This document shows, one piece after another, positions 1 through 7,279 of a stretch of DNA of 28,896 nucleotides (position 1 is its first letter; each line of letters begins with the position of its first letter). Both the position numbers and the translations under genes were made by a program. Origin of the DNA: a virus; IMG/VR virus record IMGVR_UViG_3300023442_000019, positions 1 through 28,896 of that record. One strand, 5' to 3'. Under the pieces are notes generated by a model. The model saw only the letters and a list, made by a program, of their open reading frames with translations, was not told the DNA's origin and searched no databases.

Positions 1-100
1 ACGGTCTTCCCGCAGGGCAGAGTTTTTCACATGAAACGCTATTTGAGCCGAGACCAGACTTCGGGAAATACAGTATCAAAATTGTAGATGCTGAGTTCAG
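1..100. other. window edge, no complete gene
   Basis: No complete gene is visible here. On the minus strand a frame stays open to the window edge directly after the stop of the next feature, but it has no ATG or Shine-Dalgarno site. The following tail gene probably begins beyond the window. Confidence 0.4.
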
Positions 101-886
101 TTAAACCATCACCACAGCCAGCAGGTCAACTGAAATTGTATTCGCTGTGGTTGTTGATTTCTCAGCATCAAACCAAATAATGTCCCCCACATCATCACTA
201 TCCAGCGAAAAATCCAAGCCATACCACAGATAGCTGCTTGTAAGTGTTACAGTACTGCTTGATATAGTTATTGCATCAGTCGAGTTTTTTGCTGAAAATT
301 TAAAATCATTAGCTACATTATTGCTATCTTTCGCTCTCACAAACAGCTTGTAATCGCCCTCTGGAAGCTCCCAGACAGACTGTGTTATATAAAAATAAAC
401 ACCACTATATTGATTAGTAAGTTGCATAGTAGTGTTATTACTTGCATTTGAATCTGATACTGCTGTGGCACCTGATAATATATTACAATCCTCCGCTTCC
501 CGCATATGCCCCAGCACCGTCCCTCTTACAACAAAATCGAACGTGAGAGGCATCACCAGCGCAGCCCTTGCAGTTCTCGGCATGTTTACCCTCTCAAGCC
601 CCCCATAAACAGCCTCTTGCTCACTGCCCAGTATCAGCAGCAGGTCTTTCCCGCTCATCTCCAGATATGATAGCTTGCGTTTATAATCCTCAAACTGACT
701 GCTATCGCTTAGCTTGCACTGCACCCTCAACACGTTTGGCTGTGGCTCTTCTAAAAGAATATTTGGTTTGTTGGTAGCCTGAGACGCATAGCGTTTTATT
801 CTTCTACTCGTGAGTGTTGTGATGCTCTCAATCCTGTCCAGCCTTACCTCAACATTGTTTTCAGGTTCAACAAGCCATGTTGTCAT
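101..886 (-). CDS. probable distal tail / tail-tip protein
   Basis: This 261-residue protein has no motif I recognise with certainty. It is encoded two genes downstream of the tape measure gene, where siphoviruses usually encode distal tail (Dit-like) and tail-tip proteins. The N-terminal third is mixed in charge, and the second half is rich in Ser, Thr, Asn and Asp with beta-strand character, like a carbohydrate-binding or beta-sandwich domain. No signal peptide or membrane segment is seen. The ATG start has a GAGGT ribosome site a few bases upstream, and the gene follows its neighbour after 6 bases, so it is the same operon. The tail-tip role rests on position only. Confidence 0.6.
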   Translation of the reverse strand: MTTWLVEPENNVEVRLDRIESITTLTSRRIKRYASQATNKPNILLEEPQPNVLRVQCKLSDSSQFEDYKRKLSYLEMSGKDLLLILGSEQEAVYGGLERVNMPRTARAALVMPLTFDFVVRGTVLGHMREAEDCNILSGATAVSDSNASNNTTMQLTNQYSGVYFYITQSVWELPEGDYKLFVRAKDSNNVANDFKFSAKNSTDAITISSSTVTLTSSYLWYGLDFSLDSDDVGDIIWFDAEKSTTTANTISVDLLAVVMV

Positions 887-892
887 GTTACC

Positions 893-1540
893 TCACGGAA
901 CAATCGGAATTTCTATGAAGAGGTCATCCGTATTAAGTCGTGTATAGAATTTGACATCCCCCCATGTACGTACGCCCTCTGACCAATAACCACGTTCTCG
1001 ACAGTAATATATATCGCATTGTAACACTATGCGTTCTGTCTCATTTATCACAGCGTTGTCGATAGTGATGAAAAACGGTAGATCAGCAGTTAAATAGGCA
1101 TGACCGTTGTTGTGGCTTGCGGATAGGGGAGATGCCGTAGGCGGTGCTTGGGAAGAACCTAATATTCTTTTAGAACCGTTTACATCAATTGCAACTATGC
1201 TCAACACTGTGTAGGATTTCACTGTACAGTGAACGTAACCACCAGCTGCACCAGCGTGTACTTGCAGTCTTATATTTCCGTATGCAACCCCATCCAGTAT
1301 AGTTTTGTATCTATATTTGTGAGGAAATATAAAATAATATGACTTATTACCCCATGTGCATGATACTGCTTTACTTTCTGTTAGATTGAAACTCCAGACA
1401 GTGGTCTCCTCAGTTCTTCTGACATCAGCATTGAGATCTTTGCGCATTAAAATATGGTTGTATGTAGCATCCCATGTATATTCGTAATCGGTGAGAATCT
1501 GTGCCCTCAATTTCTCAAGCAACCGCATCTCAGCCATCAT
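893..1540 (-). CDS. tail-associated protein downstream of tape measure
   Basis: This 215-residue protein is not recognised by family. It starts with a helical, charged segment of about 20 residues, then continues as a mostly beta protein with many aromatic residues and a few cysteines. Its start ATG overlaps the tape measure stop in an ATGA arrangement behind a strong GGGGGTGAG ribosome site, which implies translational coupling. The position right after the tape measure gene suggests a distal tail or baseplate component. It could equally be the Dit homologue, with the following gene acting as tip protein. Confidence 0.6.
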   Translation of the reverse strand: MMAEMRLLEKLRAQILTDYEYTWDATYNHILMRKDLNADVRRTEETTVWSFNLTESKAVSCTWGNKSYYFIFPHKYRYKTILDGVAYGNIRLQVHAGAAGGYVHCTVKSYTVLSIVAIDVNGSKRILGSSQAPPTASPLSASHNNGHAYLTADLPFFITIDNAVINETERIVLQCDIYYCRERGYWSEGVRTWGDVKFYTRLNTDDLFIEIPIVP

Positions 1541-3150
1541 CTCACCCCCATACTGCTCGGTCCCGCACCCATAGCTATTGCTGCTGCAACCTTTTTGCTC
1601 ACTGAGGTGTAATCCTCTTCAGAAACGATTTTATCAATATGCACGTTAATATTAATCCGCTTCGGCTCTTTTTTGATAACCTCTAACTCTTTTGTGATCG
1701 TGGAGAGCGTATTCTTAAGCCCGCAGAACAGCTCCTCTTTTGCAGCAGACCTGACAGGAGCAGAAGGCATAGAAGGCATGGCAGGAACGGATGGAACAGG
1801 TGCAGGAGCTGCTACAGGAGGTGGTGCTGGCGCAGGGGTCGGAGCTGTAACGGTAGCAACAGGAAACACAAGCTCACTTGGTTTAGCTTTTCTGATACCT
1901 TTTCTTGATTCTGGAGTGATTACCTCCTCACGTTTCACAAATCTGCCACCCTCTCCCAGAAAGCCTCCAGCCGCAAGCCATTCTCTCTGGATTTTAGTTA
2001 AAGAGCCAAGCCTTCCCTCAAGCTCCTTCAAAGCATTTGCAGAAGTTTTAACCGCATTCGGGTCAATAGGCGGCTTAGTGCCTGCTTCATGCAGTTTTTT
2101 TGTCCCGTTTATAAGAACCTGCTCAGCCTCCCAGATTCTTCTATAAGCTTCGTTCAGATCTCTTGCATCTTCCTCTGCACTCTCCCTGATTTCACTTATT
2201 AGCTTATGTTCTTCTTCAAGAATTTTATTTGCTTTCTCGATCTCCTTCGCATTACCTGTGATCGTGCCTTTGATTTTGTGATATACATATCTTACATCAT
2301 GCTCAAGCCCCACAAACCCAGCTTTGATAACCTTGAACATGAACGTAAAACTGTTCACAACCACTTTTGCAGTACCCACCAGCATACGCATGACTGCTGC
2401 GAACTTTGCTGGCGAGTCGCTCTCAGCAAGTGCCGCCATATCGCCTGCAAGCTCTCTCAGTAGCTGTAGCAGCTCCGTACCACCCGCTTCAACCACATTA
2501 TGAAACTGATTGTTCAGGTTATCAATTGCACCCTGCAGGCTTTCCCCCCTTGCTGTACTATCCGCCATCATCTCGTTCAGCAGAGGTAGAATATTTGCCC
2601 AGGTCCTCTGCTCTTCGTTGAGCTTGCGGATGGCAGGAATATATCTTGCAAGCATGTTGGCATCGCCCTCTATCGCCCTGCCAACGTACATCGCAGCAGT
2701 CCTCAGGTCAAGGTTGGTGCTGTATGCCACCCTTGTAACCATGATGAGATTTTCAAGCGCAGTGTTATAATCAACACCCGTAACGATAAGCTGATTGAAT
2801 GCTTCCTGGACCTCAGTATCGTTATACGTTGTGATTTTCTCGATGTGTTTGAAATAAGCATCAAGCGACTTAGAAACTTTGTTCCACTCTATCCCCTGCT
2901 GTCTGAGCAGAGCTGCTGTTCTCACGCTCACTGCCTCTTCCTCTGCTGCCCATTTCACCATTACTCCAATCGCCCCCGCTGCAGCCCCAACAGCAACAGC
3001 ATACGCTTTCCAGTGTTTTTTAAGATTTGCAAGCACATTTTGCTGCGTAGAAGCCATCTTTTTAGTATTAGCCTCTACCTGCTTCAACCCATCAATCGCA
3101 TTCCTTACATCGCTCTTGATTTTTATAACAAGCTCTTCTATCGTTGTCAT
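1537..3150 (-). CDS. tail tape measure protein
   Basis: This 537-residue protein sets tail length during assembly and lies in the tail lumen. The N-terminus is helical, followed by an Ala/Gly/Val-rich hydrophobic stretch at about residues 49-67. Long helical segments with heptad-like character follow to about residue 390. A Pro/Ala/Val-rich linker lies around residues 425-465, and a charged C-terminus ends the protein. The order (major tail protein, frameshifted chaperone, coiled-coil protein, this gene) is the classical siphovirus order. It is short for the family, so a short tail is expected: at the usual 1.5 angstrom per residue, roughly 80 nm. The start ATG lies 2 bases from the upstream stop. 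Confidence 0.85.
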   Translation of the reverse strand: MTTIEELVIKIKSDVRNAIDGLKQVEANTKKMASTQQNVLANLKKHWKAYAVAVGAAAGAIGVMVKWAAEEEAVSVRTAALLRQQGIEWNKVSKSLDAYFKHIEKITTYNDTEVQEAFNQLIVTGVDYNTALENLIMVTRVAYSTNLDLRTAAMYVGRAIEGDANMLARYIPAIRKLNEEQRTWANILPLLNEMMADSTARGESLQGAIDNLNNQFHNVVEAGGTELLQLLRELAGDMAALAESDSPAKFAAVMRMLVGTAKVVVNSFTFMFKVIKAGFVGLEHDVRYVYHKIKGTITGNAKEIEKANKILEEEHKLISEIRESAEEDARDLNEAYRRIWEAEQVLINGTKKLHEAGTKPPIDPNAVKTSANALKELEGRLGSLTKIQREWLAAGGFLGEGGRFVKREEVITPESRKGIRKAKPSELVFPVATVTAPTPAPAPPPVAAPAPVPSVPAMPSMPSAPVRSAAKEELFCGLKNTLSTITKELEVIKKEPKRININVHIDKIVSEEDYTSVSKKVAAAIAMGAGPSSMGVR

Positions 3151-3151
3151 A

Positions 3152-3448
3152 TCACAGTTTAGCTCTCAAATCTTTGAGTTTCGTAAGCTCAGCATCTATC
3201 TCATTCACTTTATTTTTCAGCCCATCTGTCAGTATTGCCCTCTCAAGCTCGCTCAATCCTCCTCGTTTGGGTAGCTCCTGCATCTTTCGCATCAGCTCGG
3301 TTTTATCCTCCTGAAGCTTCCTGATTTTAGTATCTAAAATAACAGGAGTATCAACATCAGCCTTCAGCGCCTCTATCTCCGCATCCCTTTTCTGGAGTTC
3401 GGCTATCAGCTCAGCTTTTGTCATGTTGTTGTAATCTACTACCGCCAC
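3152..3448 (-). CDS. small coiled-coil protein between tail chaperone and tape measure
   Basis: This 98-residue, highly charged and almost entirely helical protein has heptad-like Leu/Ile spacing. The listed start is a GTG. An in-frame ATG eight codons later is an alternative. It lies tightly packed between the chaperone frames and the tape measure gene. No family is recognised. A role as tape-measure partner or extra assembly chaperone is inferred from position and coiled-coil character. Confidence 0.7.
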   Translation of the reverse strand: MAVVDYNNMTKAELIAELQKRDAEIEALKADVDTPVILDTKIRKLQEDKTELMRKMQELPKRGGLSELERAILTDGLKNKVNEIDAELTKLKDLRAKL

Positions 3449-3450
3449 TA

Positions 3451-3696
3451 TTACACCCCCTTTTTCATGTTTATGTTGTACTCAATCATCGCATTCTCAA
3501 TCTGCATGATGATTGCGGTGCGATACACAACTTCATAAGGCGTTTTCATAAGCTCATTCCAGCTCCAGCCCATGTTTTTCATGAGATAATGATACAGTAT
3601 CCTGCGGTCTCCGCCACCCCTGCCTCTTAACGCCTGCTCAACACGATAATGAAATTCCTCTCCATCCTCTATGAAGTCTTTTAGCCCCATTCTCAT
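3451..3696 (-). CDS. second frame of tail assembly chaperone (T-like domain)
   Basis: This 81-residue reading frame follows the first chaperone gene in the -1 frame. The frame stays open upstream of its ATG for 32 more codons, exactly to the slippery site at 3792-3798. A ribosome slipping there would make a 228-residue fusion: 115 residues of the upstream protein, a Gly/Asp/Ala-rich linker of 32 residues, then this domain. The layout matches the lambda gpG/gpGT arrangement, in which the T domain recruits major tail protein to the tape measure. No good ribosome site precedes the internal ATG, which favours expression by frameshift only. Confidence 0.75.
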   Translation of the reverse strand: MRMGLKDFIEDGEEFHYRVEQALRGRGGGDRRILYHYLMKNMGWSWNELMKTPYEVVYRTAIIMQIENAMIEYNINMKKGV

Positions 3697-3713
3697 TTTG
3701 CTTTTTCCTGCAT

Positions 3714-4136
3714 CTATCCCTTCTTCTCCATCTCTTCCGTCTGCTCCTGCTGTTCCTGCGCCATTATAGTCGTACTTATCCCTAAGTCCCTGAAAAAATC
3801 AGCAGCAGTTCCCCCAAGAAACTCTCTGCATTTTTTATATAGAGGGCGCAGAGGTGCATGTTTAAGCTCTTCTGCTGTTGCACCAGTACAGAGCATCACG
3901 GTTTTTATCGGCTCTGCAAGTCTCTGATGCAGCAGATATTTCTTCAGTTTCTCAGGGTTGTTCACGAGCTGCTCAGTGATAAGCTCCATTATGTCCCTGT
4001 TCTTATCTTCATGTTTGATACGCTTCAGATCAAGCACGTCCCAGAGCACTTTGTTATCGTACTCTATTACTCTCTCAACATCTTCAGTCAGAGGCTCACG
4101 TAGCTCGTAGGTCTTACCGTTAAGTTCCAGCTTCAT
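3714..4136 (-). CDS. tail assembly chaperone (G-like)
   Basis: This 140-residue, acidic and helical protein lies directly after the major tail protein gene and before the tape measure gene. That is the position of siphovirus tail assembly chaperones, which coat the tape measure protein during tail building. The N-terminus (residues 1-20) looks like a beta hairpin, followed by helices. The ATG lies 9 bases after the upstream stop, with a GGTGATAG ribosome site. Residues 113-115 contain the phased slippery site, so a fraction of product should continue into the next frame. Sequence families here are poorly conserved, so the call depends on position and the frameshift. Confidence 0.8.
   Translation of the reverse strand: MKLELNGKTYELREPLTEDVERVIEYDNKVLWDVLDLKRIKHEDKNRDIMELITEQLVNNPEKLKKYLLHQRLAEPIKTVMLCTGATAEELKHAPLRPLYKKCREFLGGTAADFFRDLGISTTIMAQEQQEQTEEMEKKG
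3792..3798 (-). promoter_or_regulatory. -1 ribosomal frameshift site T-TTT-TTC
   Basis: On the minus strand the heptamer TTTTTTC lies in the phase X-XXY-YYZ relative to the chaperone start: the Asp113 codon ends in T, followed by TTT (Phe114) and TTC (Phe115). A -1 slip re-reads the last C and continues as CAG. It then runs through 32 sense codons into the ATG of the downstream frame. A -1 frame stop just before the heptamer limits the window in which slippage can occur. The mechanism is known for tail chaperone genes; its use here is inferred. Confidence 0.75.
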
Positions 4137-4145
4137 GCTATCACC

Positions 4146-5060
4146 TTATGCTATCGTCATGTTTGTGATGCCCACGAAATCAACATCAAGTGTAACAAGG
4201 TCTGTTGGTGCAAGCTCAACAGCATCCTCTGGTATCCTCGCATTAGCAAAAGTGAACGTGGTCGCTCCCACTGTTATCACTAAATCGTTTGCACCAAACC
4301 CAACCGCCTTATCCGCAATTGCATCTATCGTTTTCTTTTTGACTGTCAGCGAAGCTTTAAAATCACGTTTGGCTGGCTCTATCGCTCCTATTTTTGTTGC
4401 TAAGCTTGAGTACAGGTCATACTGTGGGTCAAGATTGTTGTTGATGCTGAACTTTATCCCGCCAAGTGCAGAGTTAGGGATTGCTGCGCCGCCAAGCGTA
4501 ACGTTGCTGACATCGTCCCATGAAACGGGTACATTGCTGTTTTTTGTTGCATGAGTCCCAAGCCCTATGTAATCTGAAGAGGACCATGGATTGTTTGTGG
4601 TGGTGTAAACATGAGCTGCAATCAGTTTCATGCTCACTTTTGCAAAACCAGCCTCTGGGATCTCAACATCCACGCTGTCTATTTTAGCACCAGACAGCTT
4701 TGCGTATTTGCTGTCTGAGCTTATCAATCCAATACTCAGTGATGCAAGGTCATCTGTTGGTGTTCCGCCACCGCTGGAAGATATCGCATATTTCAAAAAC
4801 GTCCAGTCCTGCGGCAGATACTCAAGCTCTATTTCTATCGGTTGCAACCCTCCTGTAATTTCTGCACCTTCAAGCTCAAGCTTGTTGGTTGCACCTGAGT
4901 TTTTCAGAGTGCGATACTCTTCGTATTTCGGCTTCAGCGGTGCTTTTAGAGACTGCACTAACCCTATCCACTGCATTGCTGGGTCTGTGGGAAACGTGCC
5001 GAAAGTAGATTCAACAACGTATTCAGCCGTTCCGCTTTTCAGTATTACTATATTTGCCAT
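4146..5060 (-). CDS. major tail (tube) protein
   Basis: This 304-residue, beta-rich protein has many Gly, Ser, Thr and Val residues and few cysteines. It fits the tail tube subunit that polymerises around the tape measure. It lies between the tail terminator and the chaperone, the standard place. The N-terminus begins with a short strand and an EYVVESTFGTFP-like loop, similar in style to tube proteins of gene-transfer-agent-like and archaeal siphoviruses. The C-terminal half has a second beta unit that may be an Ig-like or duplicated tube domain. The start ATG has a GAGGTGAA ribosome site. No sheath gene follows, so the tail is probably non-contractile. Confidence 0.8.
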   Translation of the reverse strand: MANIVILKSGTAEYVVESTFGTFPTDPAMQWIGLVQSLKAPLKPKYEEYRTLKNSGATNKLELEGAEITGGLQPIEIELEYLPQDWTFLKYAISSSGGGTPTDDLASLSIGLISSDSKYAKLSGAKIDSVDVEIPEAGFAKVSMKLIAAHVYTTTNNPWSSSDYIGLGTHATKNSNVPVSWDDVSNVTLGGAAIPNSALGGIKFSINNNLDPQYDLYSSLATKIGAIEPAKRDFKASLTVKKKTIDAIADKAVGFGANDLVITVGATTFTFANARIPEDAVELAPTDLVTLDVDFVGITNMTIA

Positions 5061-5083
5061 TTATTTCACCTCTTATGAACCTC

Positions 5084-5551
5084 TCAGCTATGATACAGAT
5101 TAACTGAAATGATGTAATCGTAAACACCTTCTTCAGGCTCAGATACGTTTTTTATTGGCAGGATGTCATGTTCATTCAGAATCCTGACATCATTACTCAA
5201 CGGTGTGGTCCACGTTTTGATAGCATCTATAATGGAGGAGGCGATGCCCTCTACTATCTTCGCACCGTTTACAAAAGTAGAGCCAGATTTGTAATCCACA
5301 GCAAGCACGTGGATGGTGAGAACACTCATGTAATAGAGCACGCCATTGATATCCTCTATCTTGATTGTACCCTGCTGTGGGTAATTAAGCACAATCAGAG
5401 GATAGTTAAGGTTGTTAGCAAGCTGATTATAGTAAATCTTACTGGGGTTAAACTGCACACCCTCAACTGTGTAACTGTTTGGAATAGCATCATAAACTGA
5501 TTTTTTCTGGGCTAAACTCATTATTCTCGTCATCTGGAGCACTTCCAGCAT
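5084..5551 (-). CDS. tail terminator / completion protein
   Basis: First gene of the tail operon, just upstream of the major tail protein gene, where siphoviruses encode the tail terminator that caps the tube and meets the neck. The protein has about 155 residues in mixed alpha/beta order. The frame is open up to a TTG at 5578. I prefer the ATG at 5551, because the TTG would lie only 13 bases from the promoter motif and has no ribosome site; a third ATG lies at 5533. The exact start is uncertain. Function is inferred from position and size. Confidence 0.65.
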   Translation of the reverse strand: MLEVLQMTRIMSLAQKKSVYDAIPNSYTVEGVQFNPSKIYYNQLANNLNYPLIVLNYPQQGTIKIEDINGVLYYMSVLTIHVLAVDYKSGSTFVNGAKIVEGIASSIIDAIKTWTTPLSNDVRILNEHDILPIKNVSEPEEGVYDYIISVNLYHS

Positions 5552-5591
5552 CACAAAATGCGGGGACTCCGCAAGCAAAAATAAGCGAAAA

Positions 5592-5604
5592 GACTTTTTA
5601 AACG
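5592..5604 (-). promoter_or_regulatory. late-type TATA promoter, copy 1 (tail operon)
   Basis: Minus strand GTTTAAAAAGTC, the same motif found before five other starts in this window. It serves the tail terminator and following tail genes. It is the exception in spacing: no start codon lies 19-21 bases downstream, so this transcript probably has a short leader. Confidence 0.7.
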
Positions 5605-5612
5605 CTATGCAG

Positions 5613-5632
5613 GATATTTCCTGGGAAATATC
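5613..5632. promoter_or_regulatory. perfect palindrome, operator candidate A (copy 1)
   Basis: Nine-base arms GATATTTCC and GGAAATATC are separated by TG. It lies just upstream of the tail promoter TATA box and within the divergent region facing the + strand cassette. The inner 16 bases are repeated exactly at 17349-17364. The pairing of two identical palindromes suggests a protein binding site; the protein is unknown. Confidence 0.5.
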
Positions 5633-5645
5633 ATATTGTTTTATT

Positions 5646-5698
5646 ATTACTATTAGTAATTCCGAAAACTATATATACACCTAACACTATTAGTGTTA
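5646..5698 (+). promoter_or_regulatory. TATA promoter flanked by two palindromes
   Basis: The TATA-like sequence CTATATATAC at 5669-5678 should drive the + strand cassette. A perfect palindrome with 7-base arms (ATTACTA, one base, TAGTAAT) lies upstream at 5646-5660. A second with 8-base arms (TAACACTA, one base, TAGTGTTA) lies downstream at 5682-5698, between TATA box and expected transcript start. The two share the core ACTATTAGT. This arrangement fits a dimeric repressor covering both sides of the TATA box. Confidence 0.55.
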
Positions 5699-5704
5699 TT
5701 GTGC

Positions 5705-5788
5705 ATGGGACACAAGATACATCCCCCAGCGTGGCGGCATAATAAATCCCACAGAGGGTGGATGTACCCCATACACACAAAAAAATAG
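5705..5788 (+). CDS. possible 27-residue leaderless leader peptide
   Basis: The first ATG lies about 30 bases after the TATA box, the spacing expected for a leaderless archaeal transcript. It opens a basic, His/Trp/Pro-rich 27-codon frame that stops at a TAG touching the GGAGG ribosome site of the next gene. The overlap could couple translation of the two. The frame is short and may be chance. No family is recognised. Confidence 0.3.
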   Translation: MGHKIHPPAWRHNKSHRGWMYPIHTKK

Positions 5789-5799
5789 GAGGTAAGAAG

Positions 5800-5955
5800 A
5801 TGGTATACATAGTAACGGTAGCACATTGCGGAGCCTCATATAGCTCCAGAGTATTTGTATCGTATAAACAAGCAAAAAAGTACGCAGATAGCATAAAAGC
5901 TATCTGCAACCACTGTGGGCAAGAAATAACGCCCGCAGTGGAGGAGGTGTGGTAA
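5800..5955 (+). CDS. small protein with CxxC pair
   Basis: This 51-residue protein has an ATG behind a strong AGGAGGT ribosome site. It starts with a beta strand (VYIVTVAH), continues with a Lys/Ala-rich helix and ends with a CNHCG pair, which could bind metal with the upstream Cys/His. Its frame extends upstream to an ATG at 5758, but the ribosome site decides for 5800. It opens a cassette of small, Cys-rich proteins read against the virion genes. Function unknown. Confidence 0.65.
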   Translation: MVYIVTVAHCGASYSSRVFVSYKQAKKYADSIKAICNHCGQEITPAVEEVW

Positions 5956-5960
5956 GCTCG

Positions 5961-6006
5961 GCAGGGTGGGTGCAAACCCCATCCTGTGCATCTTAAACAA
6001 AGGAGG
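5961..6006 (+). repeat. hairpin plus ribosome-site element, copy 1
   Basis: The stem GGGTGGG / CCCATCC (5964-5970 and 5978-5984) encloses the loop TGCAAAC. It is followed by GTGCATCTTAAACAAAGGAGG-like sequence ending in the ribosome site of the next gene. The stem extends by two more pairs outward. A close copy precedes the gene at 6408, with paired changes in the stem, which argues for a conserved RNA structure. Confidence 0.6.
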
Positions 6007-6016
6007 AATTTATGAA

Positions 6017-6346
6017 ATGGCATTTGGAAAGGGAAAGTGTGAGATATGCGGAAAAGAAAATACAGAAATTCTCTCAGGATTTGCACCTATCTGTAATAGA
6101 CACCCTGATATAATAAGACAATATCAAGAAGAGCTTAAAAATATACAATATGAGTTGGCTGGTAGTACTAAAACATATAAGCCTCTTTACATAGTTGAAA
6201 GGGGCTTTGGTATACGCAATTTGAGAATATGCAAGAGATGTAACAGAAGTACGTATTATGAACAGTACTTCTGCAGCAAGTGCGGGGGACCGTTCACGTA
6301 TCCCGAGGAGATAGCATTTGACAGGGTGATACAGCGCAATCCGTGA
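6017..6346 (+). CDS. double zinc-finger protein
   Basis: This 109-residue protein has CEIC near the N-terminus followed by C and H (CNRH) and, near residue 70, CKRC, then CSKCG. That makes two likely four-ligand zinc sites joined by a helix. The latter half reads like a zinc ribbon. The start is the ATG at 6017, ten bases after AGGAGG; a nearer ATG at 6012 opens a short non-conserved-looking frame. A nucleic-acid or protein binding role is plausible from the zinc sites. No specific family is recognised. Confidence 0.7.
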   Translation: MAFGKGKCEICGKENTEILSGFAPICNRHPDIIRQYQEELKNIQYELAGSTKTYKPLYIVERGFGIRNLRICKRCNRSTYYEQYFCSKCGGPFTYPEEIAFDRVIQRNP

Positions 6347-6353
6347 AAAGCGG

Positions 6354-6399
6354 GTGGGCAGGGTGCAAACCCCTGCCTGCGCATCCTAAACAAAGGAGG
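6354..6399 (+). repeat. hairpin plus ribosome-site element, copy 2
   Basis: The stem GGCAGGG / CCCTGCC (6357-6363 and 6371-6377) has the same TGCAAAC loop as copy 1 and the same downstream tract GCATCCTAAACAAAGGAGG. Compared with copy 1, one A-T pair is replaced by T-A and one C-G by G-U, so pairing is kept although bases differ. Confidence 0.6.
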
Positions 6400-6407
6400 T
6401 AGATAAA

Positions 6408-6572
6408 ATGCAAAAAATAGATGTTGTTCGGGAAGATTTGGTAAAGGCAAGAGAAGCGCTCTACAGGGCGTATCATAATACGCCCATAACGAATGATTTC
6501 ATGCACAAAATAATTTGGGAAGCCATCAAAAATGTTGAGATGGCTTTGCCCAGGGATGAGGAGGTGAAATAA
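6408..6572 (+). CDS. small helical protein
   Basis: This 54-residue protein is charged and wholly helical by appearance, with an ATG behind AGGAGGT and the hairpin element. It ends with a TAA two bases before the next ATG, and its own last codons (GAGGAGGTG) provide the ribosome site of that gene. Similar small helical proteins are common in early viral operons. No family is recognised. Confidence 0.65.
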   Translation: MQKIDVVREDLVKAREALYRAYHNTPITNDFMHKIIWEAIKNVEMALPRDEEVK

Positions 6573-6573
6573 A

Positions 6574-6870
6574 ATGATAATACGAAAGAACCTAAAAGAA
6601 AAAGAAGTGATTGTAGAGGATGGGTACAACATCCTCGGATACTATTTGTCAGACAATGGAATACGTGTGCACAACTACCGTACTAATGAAGACTATGAGC
6701 CATGTGTTGTGCCTGAGATAGTAAGAAAGAAATTTGAAATATTGGAGCATTGCTCCTGCCCTCAGTGCGGGAGCAAAAATATAAGCATGAGCAACAGTGA
6801 TACCGCAATCCTGAACGCACATTGCAATCAGTGTGCGTTCGATTTCGAGTGGAGGGGGAATGAGGAATGA
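6574..6870 (+). CDS. zinc-ribbon protein
   Basis: This 98-residue protein has a beta-rich N-terminal part (residues 1-50). At about residues 62-92 it has a clear zinc ribbon: CPQCG, a 20-residue arm, then CNQCAFDFEW. Such ribbons are typical of archaeal viral proteins that bind nucleic acid or the transcription machinery. It overlaps the next gene by an ATGA junction. The exact role is unknown. Confidence 0.7.
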   Translation: MIIRKNLKEKEVIVEDGYNILGYYLSDNGIRVHNYRTNEDYEPCVVPEIVRKKFEILEHCSCPQCGSKNISMSNSDTAILNAHCNQCAFDFEWRGNEE

Positions 6871-7094
6871 TAGATAAAGAAGGGTTGCTTGAACATTTGA
6901 ATAAGGCTTTTAGGTACATCCATGTGCCTGAAGGCTGTCAGATGAACGAAGCACAGTTGGAGCTTAGGTGGTTTTTAAATGGTGTTATTAAAACCATTGA
7001 GGAATGGGATGGCAGGGATGAATTAATACCAAAATTCCCTGCCGAGTTTGAAAGAAAAATTGTTGAAAAATTTTTACAGGCAGGAGGTAAATAA
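6867..7094 (+). CDS. small acidic helical protein
   Basis: This 75-residue protein has an ATG that overlaps the preceding stop. It is amphipathic helical, with an aromatic-rich middle (RWFLNGVIKTIEEWD). The gene's last codons carry the AGGAGGT ribosome site used by the next gene. No family is recognised. Confidence 0.65.
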   Translation: MIDKEGLLEHLNKAFRYIHVPEGCQMNEAQLELRWFLNGVIKTIEEWDGRDELIPKFPAEFERKIVEKFLQAGGK

Positions 7095-7244
7095 TTGAGA
7101 GATAATCACAGCCTAAAAAAGTTTGAGGTAGTCGGGTATGACTACCTTGAAAAAATAGTAAAAGCCCATACCCCCCACACGGGCAGGGTTTATTTACCTG
7201 CCGAGTGGGTGGGCAGGAGGGTGGCTGTTATTCTTATTGAATGA
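7095..7244 (+). CDS. DUF2080-like small protein (AbrB-type fold)
   Basis: This 49-residue protein starts with TTG six bases after GGAGGT and directly after the previous stop. The C-terminal block GRVYLPAEWVGRRVAVILIE is the hallmark of the small archaeal DUF2080 family, which resembles the swapped-hairpin DNA-binding strands of AbrB-like proteins and is common near mobile elements. The N-terminal half is a short strand and helix. A DNA-binding role is likely from fold similarity but not shown. Confidence 0.7.
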   Translation: MRDNHSLKKFEVVGYDYLEKIVKAHTPHTGRVYLPAEWVGRRVAVILIE

Positions 7245-7279
7245 CTTACCCTCTCTCCTGATCAAAACAGGTGATAAAA

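Noticed and set aside
1-103. Readthrough or frameshift extension of the first tail protein
   Set aside because: The frame after the stop is open to the edge, but no canonical slippery heptamer or readthrough context is seen and the sequence ends too early to judge.
1673-2146. Plus-strand Gly/Ala-rich frame
   Set aside because: It mirrors the Pro/Ala-rich linker of the tape measure gene and has no ribosome site.
5631-6086. Minus-strand frame of 151 codons with hydrophobic content
   Set aside because: It is opposite the + cassette with good ribosome sites, covers the promoter and palindromes, and has no start signal; it is a shadow frame.
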